A stretch of 52,137 nt of DNA from Clostridia bacterium (GCA_017429345.1 JAFRPB010000159.1:1-52137), one strand, 5' to 3'. Counted from the first letter of the stretch, positions 23,362 through 31,879 are shown. Notes: generated by a model from the letters alone, not told the origin. Program-made: numbers and translations.

Positions 23362-24801
23362 ATGAGACCTTCTCTGATCCCCATGCCCCGCGAGATCGAA
23401 TATACGGGCGGGAAGTCGATCCTGCGGGCTGATGCTCCGGTAACGGTCACGTACGCGCCGGAGCTGCCCGAGGAAGCGTATGAGCTGAAGATCGAGGACG
23501 GAAAAGTCACCGTCTCCGCGTCGTCGGAGGCGGGGGAGTTCTATGCCCGCAGGACGCTTGAGCAGATCATAAGGACCTGCGGGGAAGAGTGCGATGATCT
23601 CGTCATCCGCGACGCGCCGGTGCTTTCGTACCGCGGCTTTCTTGTCGACAGCTGCCGGCATTTTTACGGCGCGGAAGAACTCAAGCGCCTGATCGACACG
23701 GCGGCGCGCTTTAAACTGAATAAATTCCACTGGCACCTGACCGACGATCAGGGCTGGCGGATCGAGATAAAACGATATCCGCTGCTGACGGAAGTCGGCT
23801 CTGTCAGAGCGGGTTCCCGCTTCGGCGGCGTGGACGAGGGCGGACCTTACGGCGGCTTTTTCACGCAGGAGCAGATAAAAGAGATCGTCGCCTACTGCGC
23901 CGCGCGGCAGATCGAGGTCGTACCCGAGATCGAGATGCCCGGGCACTTCACCGCCGCGCTCTCGGCGTATCCGTTCCTCGGCTGCACCGGGAAACAGATA
24001 GAGCCGATGCAGCGCGAGGGCGTGTTCCCCAACGTGCTCTGCGTCGGGAACGAGGACGCGGTCGCCTTTGTCAAAAACGTGCTCGACGAGGTCTGCGGGC
24101 TGTTACCCGGCAAATATATCCACATCGGCGGCGACGAAGCCCCGCGCACCCGCTGGTGCCGCTGCGAAAAATGCGCCGCACGGATGCGGCGGCAGGGCAT
24201 CAGGAATTACGACGCGCTGCAGGGCAGCTTCATCAAAGAGATCTCGGCGTTCCTGAAAGAGCGCGGAAAGACCGCGATCACCTGGAACGAGAGCCTGAAG
24301 GGCGGCGTCCTCTCGCCGGACGACGTGCTCGTGCAGCGGTGGATGGACCGCAAAAAGCTCTGCCCGGCGTTCACACGCGCCGGCGGAAAGCTGATCGAGG
24401 CGGATTTTTACCACTATTATTTCGATTACCCCTACGGCATGACGCCGCTGAAAAAAGCGTTTGACTACGACCCGTACTCGAAAAGCGGCGCGGACGGCGT
24501 TTTCGGCGTGGAGGGCGCCCTCTGGACCGAGTTTGTCCGCACCTTTGACGACCTGTGCGAGAAGCTGTTCCCGCGGCTGCTCGCGGTCGCGGAGCGCGGA
24601 TGGAGCGGCTTCCCGACCCGCGACTATTACGATTTCCGCGCCGCGGCGATCGTGCTTCTCCCTCTGCTGAAAGAAAACGGCATCCCGACGCTGTCGCCGT
24701 TCCGCTGGGATCCCCGCTCCCGCCGCCGCGAGATCGCCGACTTCTTCAAAGGGTCTCTGTCCCCGGGATCGATACGGGAGATGATGGAGAGCAGGAAATA
24801 G
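23362..24801 (+). CDS. beta-N-acetylhexosaminidase, GH20 family
   Basis: This 479-residue enzyme removes terminal beta-linked GlcNAc or GalNAc from glycans. The N-terminal GH20b domain (about 1-85) is followed by the catalytic barrel: RGFLVDSCRHFYG, KFHWHLTDDQGWRIEI, EIEMPGHFTA and HIGGDEAPRTRW. Asp258 and Glu259 are the substrate-assisted catalytic pair. WMDRKK and GVEGALWTE near the end are also typical. There is no signal peptide, so it is probably cytoplasmic and acts on imported oligosaccharides or recycled muropeptides. A GAGG site precedes the ATG. Confidence 0.95.
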   Translation: MRPSLIPMPREIEYTGGKSILRADAPVTVTYAPELPEEAYELKIEDGKVTVSASSEAGEFYARRTLEQIIRTCGEECDDLVIRDAPVLSYRGFLVDSCRHFYGAEELKRLIDTAARFKLNKFHWHLTDDQGWRIEIKRYPLLTEVGSVRAGSRFGGVDEGGPYGGFFTQEQIKEIVAYCAARQIEVVPEIEMPGHFTAALSAYPFLGCTGKQIEPMQREGVFPNVLCVGNEDAVAFVKNVLDEVCGLLPGKYIHIGGDEAPRTRWCRCEKCAARMRRQGIRNYDALQGSFIKEISAFLKERGKTAITWNESLKGGVLSPDDVLVQRWMDRKKLCPAFTRAGGKLIEADFYHYYFDYPYGMTPLKKAFDYDPYSKSGADGVFGVEGALWTEFVRTFDDLCEKLFPRLLAVAERGWSGFPTRDYYDFRAAAIVLLPLLKENGIPTLSPFRWDPRSRRREIADFFKGSLSPGSIREMMESRK

Positions 24802-24865
24802 ACGGGGGATTTTCAAAGCATATTATTTGCATAATACATCGTAATGTTTATTTAGGAGCTATTGT

Positions 24866-25924
24866 ATGGATACTGCATTATTCAACGGAAAACTCATTTC
24901 AGCTTATGATATCTCTCTCGATTATAATATTGAAAAACAAGTTAGGCTTGCAAGCAATACCGAGGCATTGACGTGTCCGGATCCCGAATGTAAGAATCGA
25001 GTATTGAAGTATTGTCATGGTGAAATCAAGGAAGCGTATTTCTGCCACAAGACAGTCGATCATTGCGATTATTCCGATTTCGATAAAGATAATTCGCAGA
25101 CGCTTCGAATGATAAAATGGAAATTATATCAAATATTGACGGATCAAGGATTCAGTATTAAGATGGATGTAAAAGTATTTGATCACCATTACACCCATTT
25201 GTTATGTACACTTGCGTCCGGAGATTCCATCGCTGTTGAGTTGTGCACGCAAAATACTACAGCAAGAATGACAGAATTATGGTCAAAACAATATAAAGAA
25301 CATTCTGTTAATGTGTGCTGGCTGACCGTCAGCGAAATAACGTTACCAAAGGAAGAATGGGAAACATTTTTTATAAAGAGATTGCAATTGAATGAATCCT
25401 CGCATAGATGGTCGATAAATATAGATAGTAAATCTTATACAGTACAACAATATATCATCGATCCGAATCATTATCTTTTTGACGGAGAAGAGCAGGTTTC
25501 GGTTAATTATCCGAAAATTTATGAGGAAAAAGATTCAATAAACAGGCTGACGATTGAAAATGGAGAAATAACTCTTCCGAACTTTTATAATCGTTATCAG
25601 GAATGGTTGAGAAAGAAAAAGCGACAATTCAACAAAAGATTAGTTGAGTTGGAAAAATTAAAAGAAAAAACAAAAGAAAAAGAACGAATCGCTGAAGAAA
25701 AACGAAAAGAGAAGGAGAGAATCGCGGAAGAAACAAGAAAACGCTTTGCAATATCACCTGCTCATGTAACATCATCTTTGATTGGAGAAAAAATAAAAAA
25801 CACAAGACTGGTTAGGTGTGAACAGTGCAACCGGGAAAAACCCTGCTCGGAGTTTGCTACATATCAAGGAAATATCGGTACATGTAGCGAATGCAACAGA
25901 AATAATGAAAGGAATAAAAAATAA
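24866..25924 (+). CDS. CoiA-like nuclease-family protein, AT-rich and probably acquired
   Basis: The 352-residue product begins with a zinc-ribbon-like block (CPDPECKNRVLKYCHGE...FCHK) as in CoiA family proteins. AVELCTQNTTARMTELWSKQ and YKEHSVNVCWL then resemble the CoiA PD-(D/E)XK-like core (usually hEhQ). The catalytic Gln/Lys position is Cys here, so nuclease activity is doubtful. A Lys/Glu coiled coil follows (about 250-300) and then a four-Cys C-terminal finger (CEQC...CSEC). A 60-base sample at 25141 has 33% G+C against 58% at 24241 in the neighbouring gene, so horizontal transfer is likely. The ATG follows AGGAG. Role in defence or DNA uptake is only a guess. Confidence 0.7.
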   Translation: MDTALFNGKLISAYDISLDYNIEKQVRLASNTEALTCPDPECKNRVLKYCHGEIKEAYFCHKTVDHCDYSDFDKDNSQTLRMIKWKLYQILTDQGFSIKMDVKVFDHHYTHLLCTLASGDSIAVELCTQNTTARMTELWSKQYKEHSVNVCWLTVSEITLPKEEWETFFIKRLQLNESSHRWSINIDSKSYTVQQYIIDPNHYLFDGEEQVSVNYPKIYEEKDSINRLTIENGEITLPNFYNRYQEWLRKKKRQFNKRLVELEKLKEKTKEKERIAEEKRKEKERIAEETRKRFAISPAHVTSSLIGEKIKNTRLVRCEQCNREKPCSEFATYQGNIGTCSECNRNNERNKK

Positions 25925-25996
25925 AAGAAATCTGTTCTGATTAGATAATGTAATCAGTTATCAAAATAGACTTTTACCGTCAATGAGGAATTATAC

Positions 25997-26025
25997 TTGC
26001 GTTTTTCTTCTTAATACGATATAAT
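25997..26025 (+). promoter_or_regulatory. Sigma-A-like promoter of the phosphoesterase gene
   Basis: TTGCGT (25997-26002) and TATAAT (26020-26025) have 17-bp spacing, 50 bp before the ATG and following the end of the AT-rich gene. Confidence 0.7.
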
Positions 26026-26075
26026 AAAAAAGTAAAGGGCTGTCACCCAGATTATTAAATAAAGGAGCTGTATTT

Positions 26076-27038
26076 ATGAAATTCTTCTTCCTGCGCATGA
26101 TCGCCATGATCGTTGCGGTCTCCTGCCTGCTTCTCTTCGCCGGGGGCGTCGCGCCCCACGAAGAGTATGACGTGGCGGATCCCGAAACGTGTGTGATGAA
26201 CCTCACGGTCTTCTCCGACGTACACGTCGAGGGCAACAATTATCCCCGCTATAAGGTGTTCGCGAACAGCATGCGAGACGCGATGCAGCAAAAGAGCGGC
26301 AGCGACGCGTTCCTGTTCCTCGGCGACAGCACCATGAACGGGCAGAACATCGAGAATCTAATGTTCCACGGCACGCTCGCCCGTCTTCTCAAAAATCAGA
26401 GGGTGATCACCATCCCGGGCAACCACGATTTCGGCAACGGCGGGGGCGATTTCGAAAAGATCCAGCAGCGCTGGTACGATTACACCGAAGCGTTCTTCGG
26501 CAGAAAGCAGACGACGCCGTATTTCTGCGAGATCGTCAACGGCTTCTATTTCATCGTGCTTGCCAGCGAGCAGCAGAACATCGATTCGATGCATATGTCC
26601 GACGAGCAGTTCGAGTGGTTTGAGAAGATGCTGGACGAAGCCGCGCAGAGCGGTCTGCCGACCTTCGTTCTTGCGCATTATCACCCGAGAATGGTCAATA
26701 AGATCAATCCGGATTCGGAGTACGATCTTTGCCGGATCCTGGCTGATTACAACCGCGAGCACGACGTGTTCTTCCTCTGCGGGCATCTGCATATGTCGCC
26801 CGGACCGACCTCCTTCCACTCCTGGAGCGGCTTCCCGGAGGCGTATCTGCCGAGTCTGACCCTGCTCTCGCCCGAGGGTGAGATCAATGAGGAATCCGGC
26901 TTCGGCGAGATCGTTGAGATCTATCCCGACCGCGTCGTCTTCCGTATCCGCAACTTCTACACCGGCGAATGGGCGCTTTTGAACGATGCGCCGCATGAAG
27001 TGACCTGGTATCTGAAGAATCCCATCCCCGCAGCGTAA
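26076..27038 (+). CDS. calcineurin-like metallophosphoesterase, exported or membrane-anchored
   Basis: A 320-residue protein. The N-terminal 24 residues are hydrophobic (MKFFFLRMIAMIVAVSCLLL) and act as a signal or anchor. The metallophosphoesterase motifs are complete: FSDVH (Asp48, His50), FLGDS (Asp84), GNHD (115-118), an AHYHP histidine near 208 and CGHLH near 228. This fold hydrolyses phosphomono- or diesters with a two-metal centre. It has its own promoter and a strong terminator after it, so it is monocistronic. GGAG precedes the ATG. Confidence 0.9.
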   Translation: MKFFFLRMIAMIVAVSCLLLFAGGVAPHEEYDVADPETCVMNLTVFSDVHVEGNNYPRYKVFANSMRDAMQQKSGSDAFLFLGDSTMNGQNIENLMFHGTLARLLKNQRVITIPGNHDFGNGGGDFEKIQQRWYDYTEAFFGRKQTTPYFCEIVNGFYFIVLASEQQNIDSMHMSDEQFEWFEKMLDEAAQSGLPTFVLAHYHPRMVNKINPDSEYDLCRILADYNREHDVFFLCGHLHMSPGPTSFHSWSGFPEAYLPSLTLLSPEGEINEESGFGEIVEIYPDRVVFRIRNFYTGEWALLNDAPHEVTWYLKNPIPAA

Positions 27039-27055
27039 GATTTGCATTAAATATC

Positions 27056-27087
27056 AGCGTCCCGGACGACCGTCCGGGACGCTTTTT
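27056..27087 (+). terminator. Rho-independent terminator of the phosphoesterase gene
   Basis: AGCGTCCCGGACG (27056-27068) pairs with CGTCCGGGACGCT (27071-27083) and is followed by TTTTT. Confidence 0.9.
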
Positions 27088-27117
27088 ACGGGTATACCTT
27101 ATAAAAACGGATTACGC

Positions 27118-27157
27118 AAAACGCGGTCCTCGCAGCTGCTGCGTCGGACCGCGTTTT
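27118..27157 (-). terminator. Rho-independent terminator of the LytTR gene
   Basis: AAAACGCGGTCC (27118-27129) pairs with GGACCGCGTTTT (27146-27157), with extra pairing inside the loop. It lies immediately after the minus-strand LytTR gene, and the arm itself supplies the T run. Confidence 0.8.
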
Positions 27158-27164
27158 GTCTGTT

Positions 27165-27977
27165 TCAATGCTTCAGCGCCTCCAGCGCCGCCTTTTTAAA
27201 GGCGGTGTATTTTTTTTCGGGGATCGGCAGCGCCGTACCGTCGGTGAGCGTCAATTCAAATCTGCGGATATTCCGCAGGTAATGCGGGTTGATAAGATAA
27301 CTCTGATGGCAGCGCAGGAACAGCCGCCCGTACCGCTTTTCGATCCGGGCGACCGAACACATGACTGCCGTCTCGCCGCCCGCCGTGTGCAGCACGCTGT
27401 GCTTGCCGTTCGCCGCCGCCTCGATCCAATAGATCGAATCGGTGAGAAAGAAATAATCCGAGCGGTCCGTCCCGTGAAAATGGATGCGCTCGCCCCGCTG
27501 CGGCAGCGCGCCCGCGCCGGCGTAGACCTGACTGAAATTCGTCGGGTAGATGAAGTCGTCCTCGTGCTTGCCGTGGGGATTGGAGATATGACAGACCAGA
27601 ATACGCGGGACCCTATGCGTTTCGCCGTTTTCGTCCGTCTCCTTCCGCTCGCACCAGCACATCAGCAGACGCTGATACACCGAGATGTCGTGCCCGTCCG
27701 GATAATGCGTCACCACCGAATAGGTCAGCATGACGTTGCAGGACGACGGATGCGCCGAGATGTGTACCGCCTTGAGGTTTCCCATCGTGAACCGCAGCGG
27801 GTGGTCCTCCGCCTGCCATGCTTTGATCATCGTCTCTCTGCCCCGCAGGAACTGCCCCTCCGCGGGTCCGTACCAGAGCGCGTCGTCGTCCATACTCTGC
27901 AGAAAAGGCATATAATCATTCTCGTAATACCGGATGATCAGCTCCGCCGAACGGTCCGCGATCTCCTGCTGATTCAT
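27165..27977 (-). CDS. LytTR-family transcriptional regulator with NTF2/SnoaL-like sensor domain
   Basis: The N-terminal domain (about residues 5-140) has the cone-shaped NTF2/SnoaL-like pattern (ADRSAELIIRYYENDYMPFL, then WYGPAEGQFLRGRETM and ISVYQRLLMCW). These domains bind small ligands. The C-terminal LytTR DNA-binding domain (about 175-268) shows FLTDSIYWIEAAANGKHSVL, RCHQSYLINPHYL and LTDGTALPIPEKKY. It therefore looks like a one-component regulator without a phosphoreceiver. The ATG at 27977 sits 10 bp after AGGA; the GTG at 27986 would be too close to the ribosome site. It is divergent from the secreted protein at 28165, and paired direct repeats lie between them. Confidence 0.85.
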   Translation of the reverse strand: MNQQEIADRSAELIIRYYENDYMPFLQSMDDDALWYGPAEGQFLRGRETMIKAWQAEDHPLRFTMGNLKAVHISAHPSSCNVMLTYSVVTHYPDGHDISVYQRLLMCWCERKETDENGETHRVPRILVCHISNPHGKHEDDFIYPTNFSQVYAGAGALPQRGERIHFHGTDRSDYFFLTDSIYWIEAAANGKHSVLHTAGGETAVMCSVARIEKRYGRLFLRCHQSYLINPHYLRNIRRFELTLTDGTALPIPEKKYTAFKKAALEALKH

Positions 27978-28026
27978 ATCTTTCACATCCTTTTGCGGAT
28001 ATTATACACCTCGCCGACCGAAAAAA

Positions 28027-28057
28027 CAAGTCGTATTTTCCGTTAAACGAGTCATAT
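28027..28057. promoter_or_regulatory. Candidate LytTR operator: direct repeat with 21-bp period
   Basis: CAAGTCGTAT (28027-28036) and CGAGTCATAT (28048-28057) are direct repeats whose starts are 21 bp apart. LytTR proteins typically bind two 9-bp direct repeats about two helical turns apart. The pair ends 11 bp before the -35 of the downstream gene, a position suited to activation. Confidence 0.5.
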
Positions 28058-28068
28058 CCGAAAATCTG

Positions 28069-28096
28069 TTGCATCCTTCCGTCGGTTGTGTATAAT
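28069..28096 (+). promoter_or_regulatory. Promoter of the secreted protein gene
   Basis: TTGCAT (28069-28074) and TATAAT (28091-28096) have a 16-bp spacer, next to the candidate LytTR operator. The weaker -35 is consistent with an activated promoter. Confidence 0.6.
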
Positions 28097-28164
28097 GGAG
28101 CGCGTAGGGAACAACCACCGCTTTCTACGAAGCGTAATTCAAAAACAGAAAGGAACTCCCCGAA

Positions 28165-29127
28165 ATGAGAAAGAAGATCAAAATCGCCTCCGTTCTCCTC
28201 GCCGCGCTCCTGCTCTGCGCGCTGCTCCCCACGTTCGCTTCCGCGACGATGCCCGGTCTGCCGGGCCACGGCGCTTCCACGACGGCGGACCCCATTTTTG
28301 AAGACGATTGCGGACACAACGGTCTTATTGCGGATGGCGAAGGTCTCATCGACGACATGTTCGATCCCCGCCCCTTTATCATCATGGAAGATGAAGAAAA
28401 CGAAAACGGGCAGCCGACCTACCCCATCGACCGGGTGGAGGGCGCGATCCTCGACCTCGCCGACGGCGATATCGTCCTTTATCCCGACGGGTACAGACAG
28501 CCCGGCTTCGACGCTCCTCTGCAGAGCTATTCCGGCAATTACATCATCAAGGGCGCGCGCAGAAGCGACACGCCCCTGCGCATCGTCAATATGAGCGGCG
28601 AAAGCGCTGCGTTCGACCTCTATTTCGACAGCGCGGAGATCCGCGCCGCCGACTGGTGCGCCGCCGCGAGCATCATATGCAGCGCCGATACGACGGTCAA
28701 CATCGTCAACGTCGGCACGGGCATCGTGCAGGGCTACAACCACCCCGCTTTCGTCGGCAGCCCCGAGAACGGCGCGCACATCACCGTCAATATTTTCAAC
28801 ACGCATTATTCGAGTCTCACGCTCAACCACCAGTATCTTTACAACCGGACCGTGGTGTATGCGGGCAATACAAACGGCGAATTCCTGCACAACGACGCGA
28901 TCGAAATGTTCGTCAACGGCTCTGCGCCCCGCAACAACAAACGACTGGTGCTGACGGACGGTTACGACGTGCCGGAGCCCGAGAGCGCATCGGAACAGCC
29001 TGACGCGGACGGCGGCCACGATCCCTGCGAATGGTGCGGCGGCGCGCACAGCGGTCCGTTCAGCAAGCTCTTTGACCTCTTCCATTCGATCGTCGCTTTT
29101 TTCACACTTCTGTTCGGTCAGATATAA
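28165..29127 (+). CDS. secreted protein with CxxCGxxHxG plus aromatic helix tail
   Basis: The 320-residue product has a signal peptide (MRKKIKIASVLLAALLLCAL, cleavage near residue 28) and an Asp/Glu-rich linker. The body of short beta strands (residues about 90-270, e.g. DTTVNIVNVGTGIV and AHITVNIFNTHYS) looks like a right-handed beta helix or similar surface domain; I do not recognise the family. The C-terminus is CEWCGGAHSGPFSKLF followed by an aromatic amphipathic helix to the last residue. The same design ends the protein at 35535. An AAGGAA ribosome site precedes the ATG. It is probably controlled by the divergent LytTR regulator. Confidence 0.8.
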   Translation: MRKKIKIASVLLAALLLCALLPTFASATMPGLPGHGASTTADPIFEDDCGHNGLIADGEGLIDDMFDPRPFIIMEDEENENGQPTYPIDRVEGAILDLADGDIVLYPDGYRQPGFDAPLQSYSGNYIIKGARRSDTPLRIVNMSGESAAFDLYFDSAEIRAADWCAAASIICSADTTVNIVNVGTGIVQGYNHPAFVGSPENGAHITVNIFNTHYSSLTLNHQYLYNRTVVYAGNTNGEFLHNDAIEMFVNGSAPRNNKRLVLTDGYDVPEPESASEQPDADGGHDPCEWCGGAHSGPFSKLFDLFHSIVAFFTLLFGQI

Positions 29128-29142
29128 AAGATCAGGACGATC

Positions 29143-29163
29143 GCGGCAGCTTTTAGCTGCCGC
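29143..29163. other. Short hairpin after the secreted protein gene
   Basis: GCGGCAGC (29143-29150) and GCTGCCGC (29156-29163) enclose TTTTA. No T run follows, so a terminator is only possible. The rest of 29164-29276 shows no feature. Confidence 0.5.
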
Positions 29164-29276
29164 TCAGACTGTCGATATAGCGGCAAAACCATTTGCAGCG
29201 ACATAGTTCAACAGAAAAATCGACCGGATCATTCAAATCAAAAAAAACGGAGTAAAAGCAGAAACAGCTGCAAACT

Positions 29277-29334
29277 ATCCGTGTTTTCAGCCGCTCGCGG
29301 TACCTTTGTACAGCTTCGGCCTGAAAACGCGGAT
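29277..29334. repeat. Dispersed palindromic repeat, copy P1
   Basis: ATCCGTGTTTTCAG (29277-29290) and CTGAAAACGCGGAT (29321-29334) form 14-bp arms with one mismatch around a 30-base loop containing CGCGGTAC. The arms and part of the loop match the repeat at 41390-41452. Confidence 0.7.
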
Positions 29335-29401
29335 TTTTGCTCGCTCTCTCGGCAGTCTGTCTATGCCGTCTGTTTTTGCGATATGATATTTTCCCGAACG
29401 G

Positions 29402-29430
29402 TTGCATAATGCCGACGGTTCGGATATAAT
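29402..29430 (+). promoter_or_regulatory. Promoter of the GNAT/glycosidase pair
   Basis: TTGCAT (29402-29407) and TATAAT (29425-29430) are separated by 17 bp, 55 bp before the ATG. Confidence 0.7.
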
Positions 29431-29485
29431 GGGCTCAGAATGTTTCCGATTCGGAGACAAAAACCACGCCTGCAGGAGGATCGGT

Positions 29486-29971
29486 ATGGAACCGGAACTG
29501 AAAGTCATCGGCTTTTTTGAAAGCGGACAGCGGGAGCACTGGCTCGAAGAGATCGGAAGAAGCGATTGGAGCGCCGGCGCTTTTCTTTGCAGATTGCTGC
29601 GCGACGGGACCTTTTTCGAGACCGTCGGCGAGCGCTCGGAGGTGCTGCTGCTGACCGACGGCGACGAGCTTGTCTCCTACTGCACCTTCGCCGAGAAGGA
29701 CGATATCCAACCGACAGAGCTCACGCCCTGGATCGGCTTCGTTTATACGTTCCCCGCGCACCGGGGCCGTCGCCGCGCGGGGCTTCTGATCGACGAGGTC
29801 GAACGCCGGGCGAAGCGCGAGAATATCCCCGCGGTGTACCTCTCGACGAATCACGTCGGGCTGTATGAAAAATACGGGTTCCGGTACGAAACGATGATGA
29901 CGGATTTTGAGGGCAACCCCTCGCGGATCTATGTAAAACAGTTCTGCAATACAGAGCAGGGAGAACGATGA
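29486..29971 (+). CDS. GNAT-family N-acetyltransferase
   Basis: The ATG at 29486 follows GGAGG; longer versions of the frame would start upstream of the -10. The 161-residue product has the GNAT core: a central strand WIGFVYTFPAHRGRRRAG, where RGRRRAG is the acetyl-CoA pyrophosphate loop, and the C-terminal VYLSTNHVGLYEKYGFRYE. GNAT enzymes transfer acetyl from acetyl-CoA to amines. The substrate is unknown. The stop overlaps the ATG of the glycosidase-like gene by 4 bp, so translation is coupled. Confidence 0.9.
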   Translation: MEPELKVIGFFESGQREHWLEEIGRSDWSAGAFLCRLLRDGTFFETVGERSEVLLLTDGDELVSYCTFAEKDDIQPTELTPWIGFVYTFPAHRGRRRAGLLIDEVERRAKRENIPAVYLSTNHVGLYEKYGFRYETMMTDFEGNPSRIYVKQFCNTEQGER

Positions 29972-31752
29972 AAAACGATCGCGGTCTTCATTCTTATGTC
30001 GCAGACCGGGGCGGCGTGCCGACGCTGTTCGTCAACGGCGAACCGCTGCCCGCGGCTGCGTATATGACCTATCTCGAACAGAATAACGACTACGCGGCGT
30101 TCGCCGACGCAGGGTATCGGCTGTTCTCCGTGCCCGTTCTCTGCGCGGGCAGATGGATCAACAGCTCGGTCGACGTAAAGCCGTTCAACAGGGGGATCTT
30201 CGACAGGAAGGGAGAGCCTGATTTTTCCCCGCTCGACGCCTCCGTCGGCAGGATCCTCTCCGCCTGCCCCGACGCGTATATTTTTCCGCGGGTCAATCTT
30301 TCCGCGCCCCTCTGGTGGATCGAAGAAAATCCCGACTGCGCGGACGGCACGGGCAGGCGGGAAGCGCTGTATTCCGAAAGATACCGCGAGGCGGCCGCGG
30401 GGATGCTGCGCGAAGTGATCGCCCACGTCGCCGGGAGCGGCTACGCGCAGCACATCGTCGGGTATCAGCTCGCCGGGGGCAATACCGAGGAATGGTTTTA
30501 CTTCGACCTGAACGGGGGGCTGTGCGAAAACGCGGAGCCCGCCTTTCGGGATTTTTTCAAAAAGCGCCGTCCCGGGCGGGAATATCCGGGACTGCCGGAT
30601 CCGTCGGTCCTGCGTCGGCTGGGGCCGTATCACGAAGACGAAAATCTCGCGCTGTATCTTGAATTCGCAAACGCCGCCGTCGCCGAAACGATCCTGTATC
30701 TCTGCGCCGCAGCGAAGGAGGCGACCGGAAGAAAGCTCGCCGTCGGCATATTTTACGGCTACGCGCTCGAGGTCGCGTCTCCCCTGTGGGGGACCCACGC
30801 GCTGAAAACGCTGCTCGACAGCGACGCCGTTGATTTTATCAGTTCCCCGAATTCCTATATCGGCGCAAGGAACGACGGTTTCGACTGGACGGAGATGTAC
30901 CCCGCTTCTTCGGTACGCCTGCACGGCAAGGTCTGTATGCAGGAATGCGACGTGCGCACGCATCTGACGAAGCTGCTCTCGGAATCCGCGGCGGAATACC
31001 GCGGCGACACGCATTATACCGCCCCGGTCTGGCGCGCGCCGGGCAGCCCGGAGCGATCCGTCGCGATGCTGCGCAAGACCTTCGCCCGTCAGCTGATCGC
31101 GGGCAACGGCTTCTGGTGGTTCGACATGTGGGGCGGCTGGTACCGCGACGCGCGGCTCCTTACCGAAATAAAACAGATGCGAAAAATCTATATCGACTCC
31201 CTGACAAAGAAAAACCGGCGGAGCAAAGCGCAGATCGCCGTCTTTTCGGACGAGAGCGCGTTCCGGTATATGACGGAATGCGGCAGGCGCAATATCACGC
31301 ACGAGCAGCGCGCGCAGCTCGGTTTCGCAGGCGCGCCGTACGATATGTACGACGTCTGCGACTTCGAGGCGGTATATCAGAGATATCGGGGCGTCGTCTT
31401 CCTGACCGACGCGCCGACAGGAGCTCTGCGCCGCGCCCTCGCGCTCTGCGATCGGGAAAAGATCGCGTATATTTCACCCGGACGGCGCGGGACGTGCTTC
31501 TGCGCTAAGGAACTGCGCGCGTTCTTCCGGGAATGCGGCGCGCATATCTACTGCGAAACGGACGATCTGTTTTACGTCGGCGAAAACTATTTCGCCATTC
31601 ACGCGACAAAGGCGGGCGTGAAAACGATATATCTGAACGGCGCCTGTTCCTACCGCGAACTGCTGAGCGAAAACGGTCTTTGCGGAACGGGCGATACGGT
31701 ACGCATCCAGATGCGGGCGAACGAAACAAGGCTGTTTGAACTCAGCGGATAA
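29968..31752 (+). CDS. GH42/beta-galactosidase-like glycoside hydrolase
   Basis: A 594-residue protein that resembles clan GH-A beta-galactosidase-like enzymes. SAPLWWIEENPDC near residue 115 marks an early barrel strand. GNTEEW (172-176 region) offers Glu174 or Glu175 as acid/base, and KVCMQECDVRTHL offers Glu326 as nucleophile. GNGFWWFDMWGGWY is a substrate-lining loop. A C-terminal trimerisation-like domain (about 400-510) and a small beta domain follow, as in GH42. No signal peptide, so probably cytoplasmic. The family assignment is by pattern only, and a neighbouring GH family is possible. Confidence 0.7.
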   Translation: MKNDRGLHSYVADRGGVPTLFVNGEPLPAAAYMTYLEQNNDYAAFADAGYRLFSVPVLCAGRWINSSVDVKPFNRGIFDRKGEPDFSPLDASVGRILSACPDAYIFPRVNLSAPLWWIEENPDCADGTGRREALYSERYREAAAGMLREVIAHVAGSGYAQHIVGYQLAGGNTEEWFYFDLNGGLCENAEPAFRDFFKKRRPGREYPGLPDPSVLRRLGPYHEDENLALYLEFANAAVAETILYLCAAAKEATGRKLAVGIFYGYALEVASPLWGTHALKTLLDSDAVDFISSPNSYIGARNDGFDWTEMYPASSVRLHGKVCMQECDVRTHLTKLLSESAAEYRGDTHYTAPVWRAPGSPERSVAMLRKTFARQLIAGNGFWWFDMWGGWYRDARLLTEIKQMRKIYIDSLTKKNRRSKAQIAVFSDESAFRYMTECGRRNITHEQRAQLGFAGAPYDMYDVCDFEAVYQRYRGVVFLTDAPTGALRRALALCDREKIAYISPGRRGTCFCAKELRAFFRECGAHIYCETDDLFYVGENYFAIHATKAGVKTIYLNGACSYRELLSENGLCGTGDTVRIQMRANETRLFELSG

Positions 31753-31812
31753 TTCAAAGCGGTACCCGGCTCACGTCGGCGCGCAAGGTTCATCCGCCGC
31801 GGCAGGATCGTA

Positions 31813-31841
31813 TTGCTTTGAAATAAGTTTTCTTATATAAT
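31813..31841 (+). promoter_or_regulatory. Promoter of the symporter fusion gene
   Basis: TTGCTT (31813-31818) and TATAAT (31836-31841), 17-bp spacer, 39 bp before the ATG. Confidence 0.7.
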
Positions 31842-31879
31842 ATATTGAACAATGTTTTTATTCGGGAGGATATGTCATC

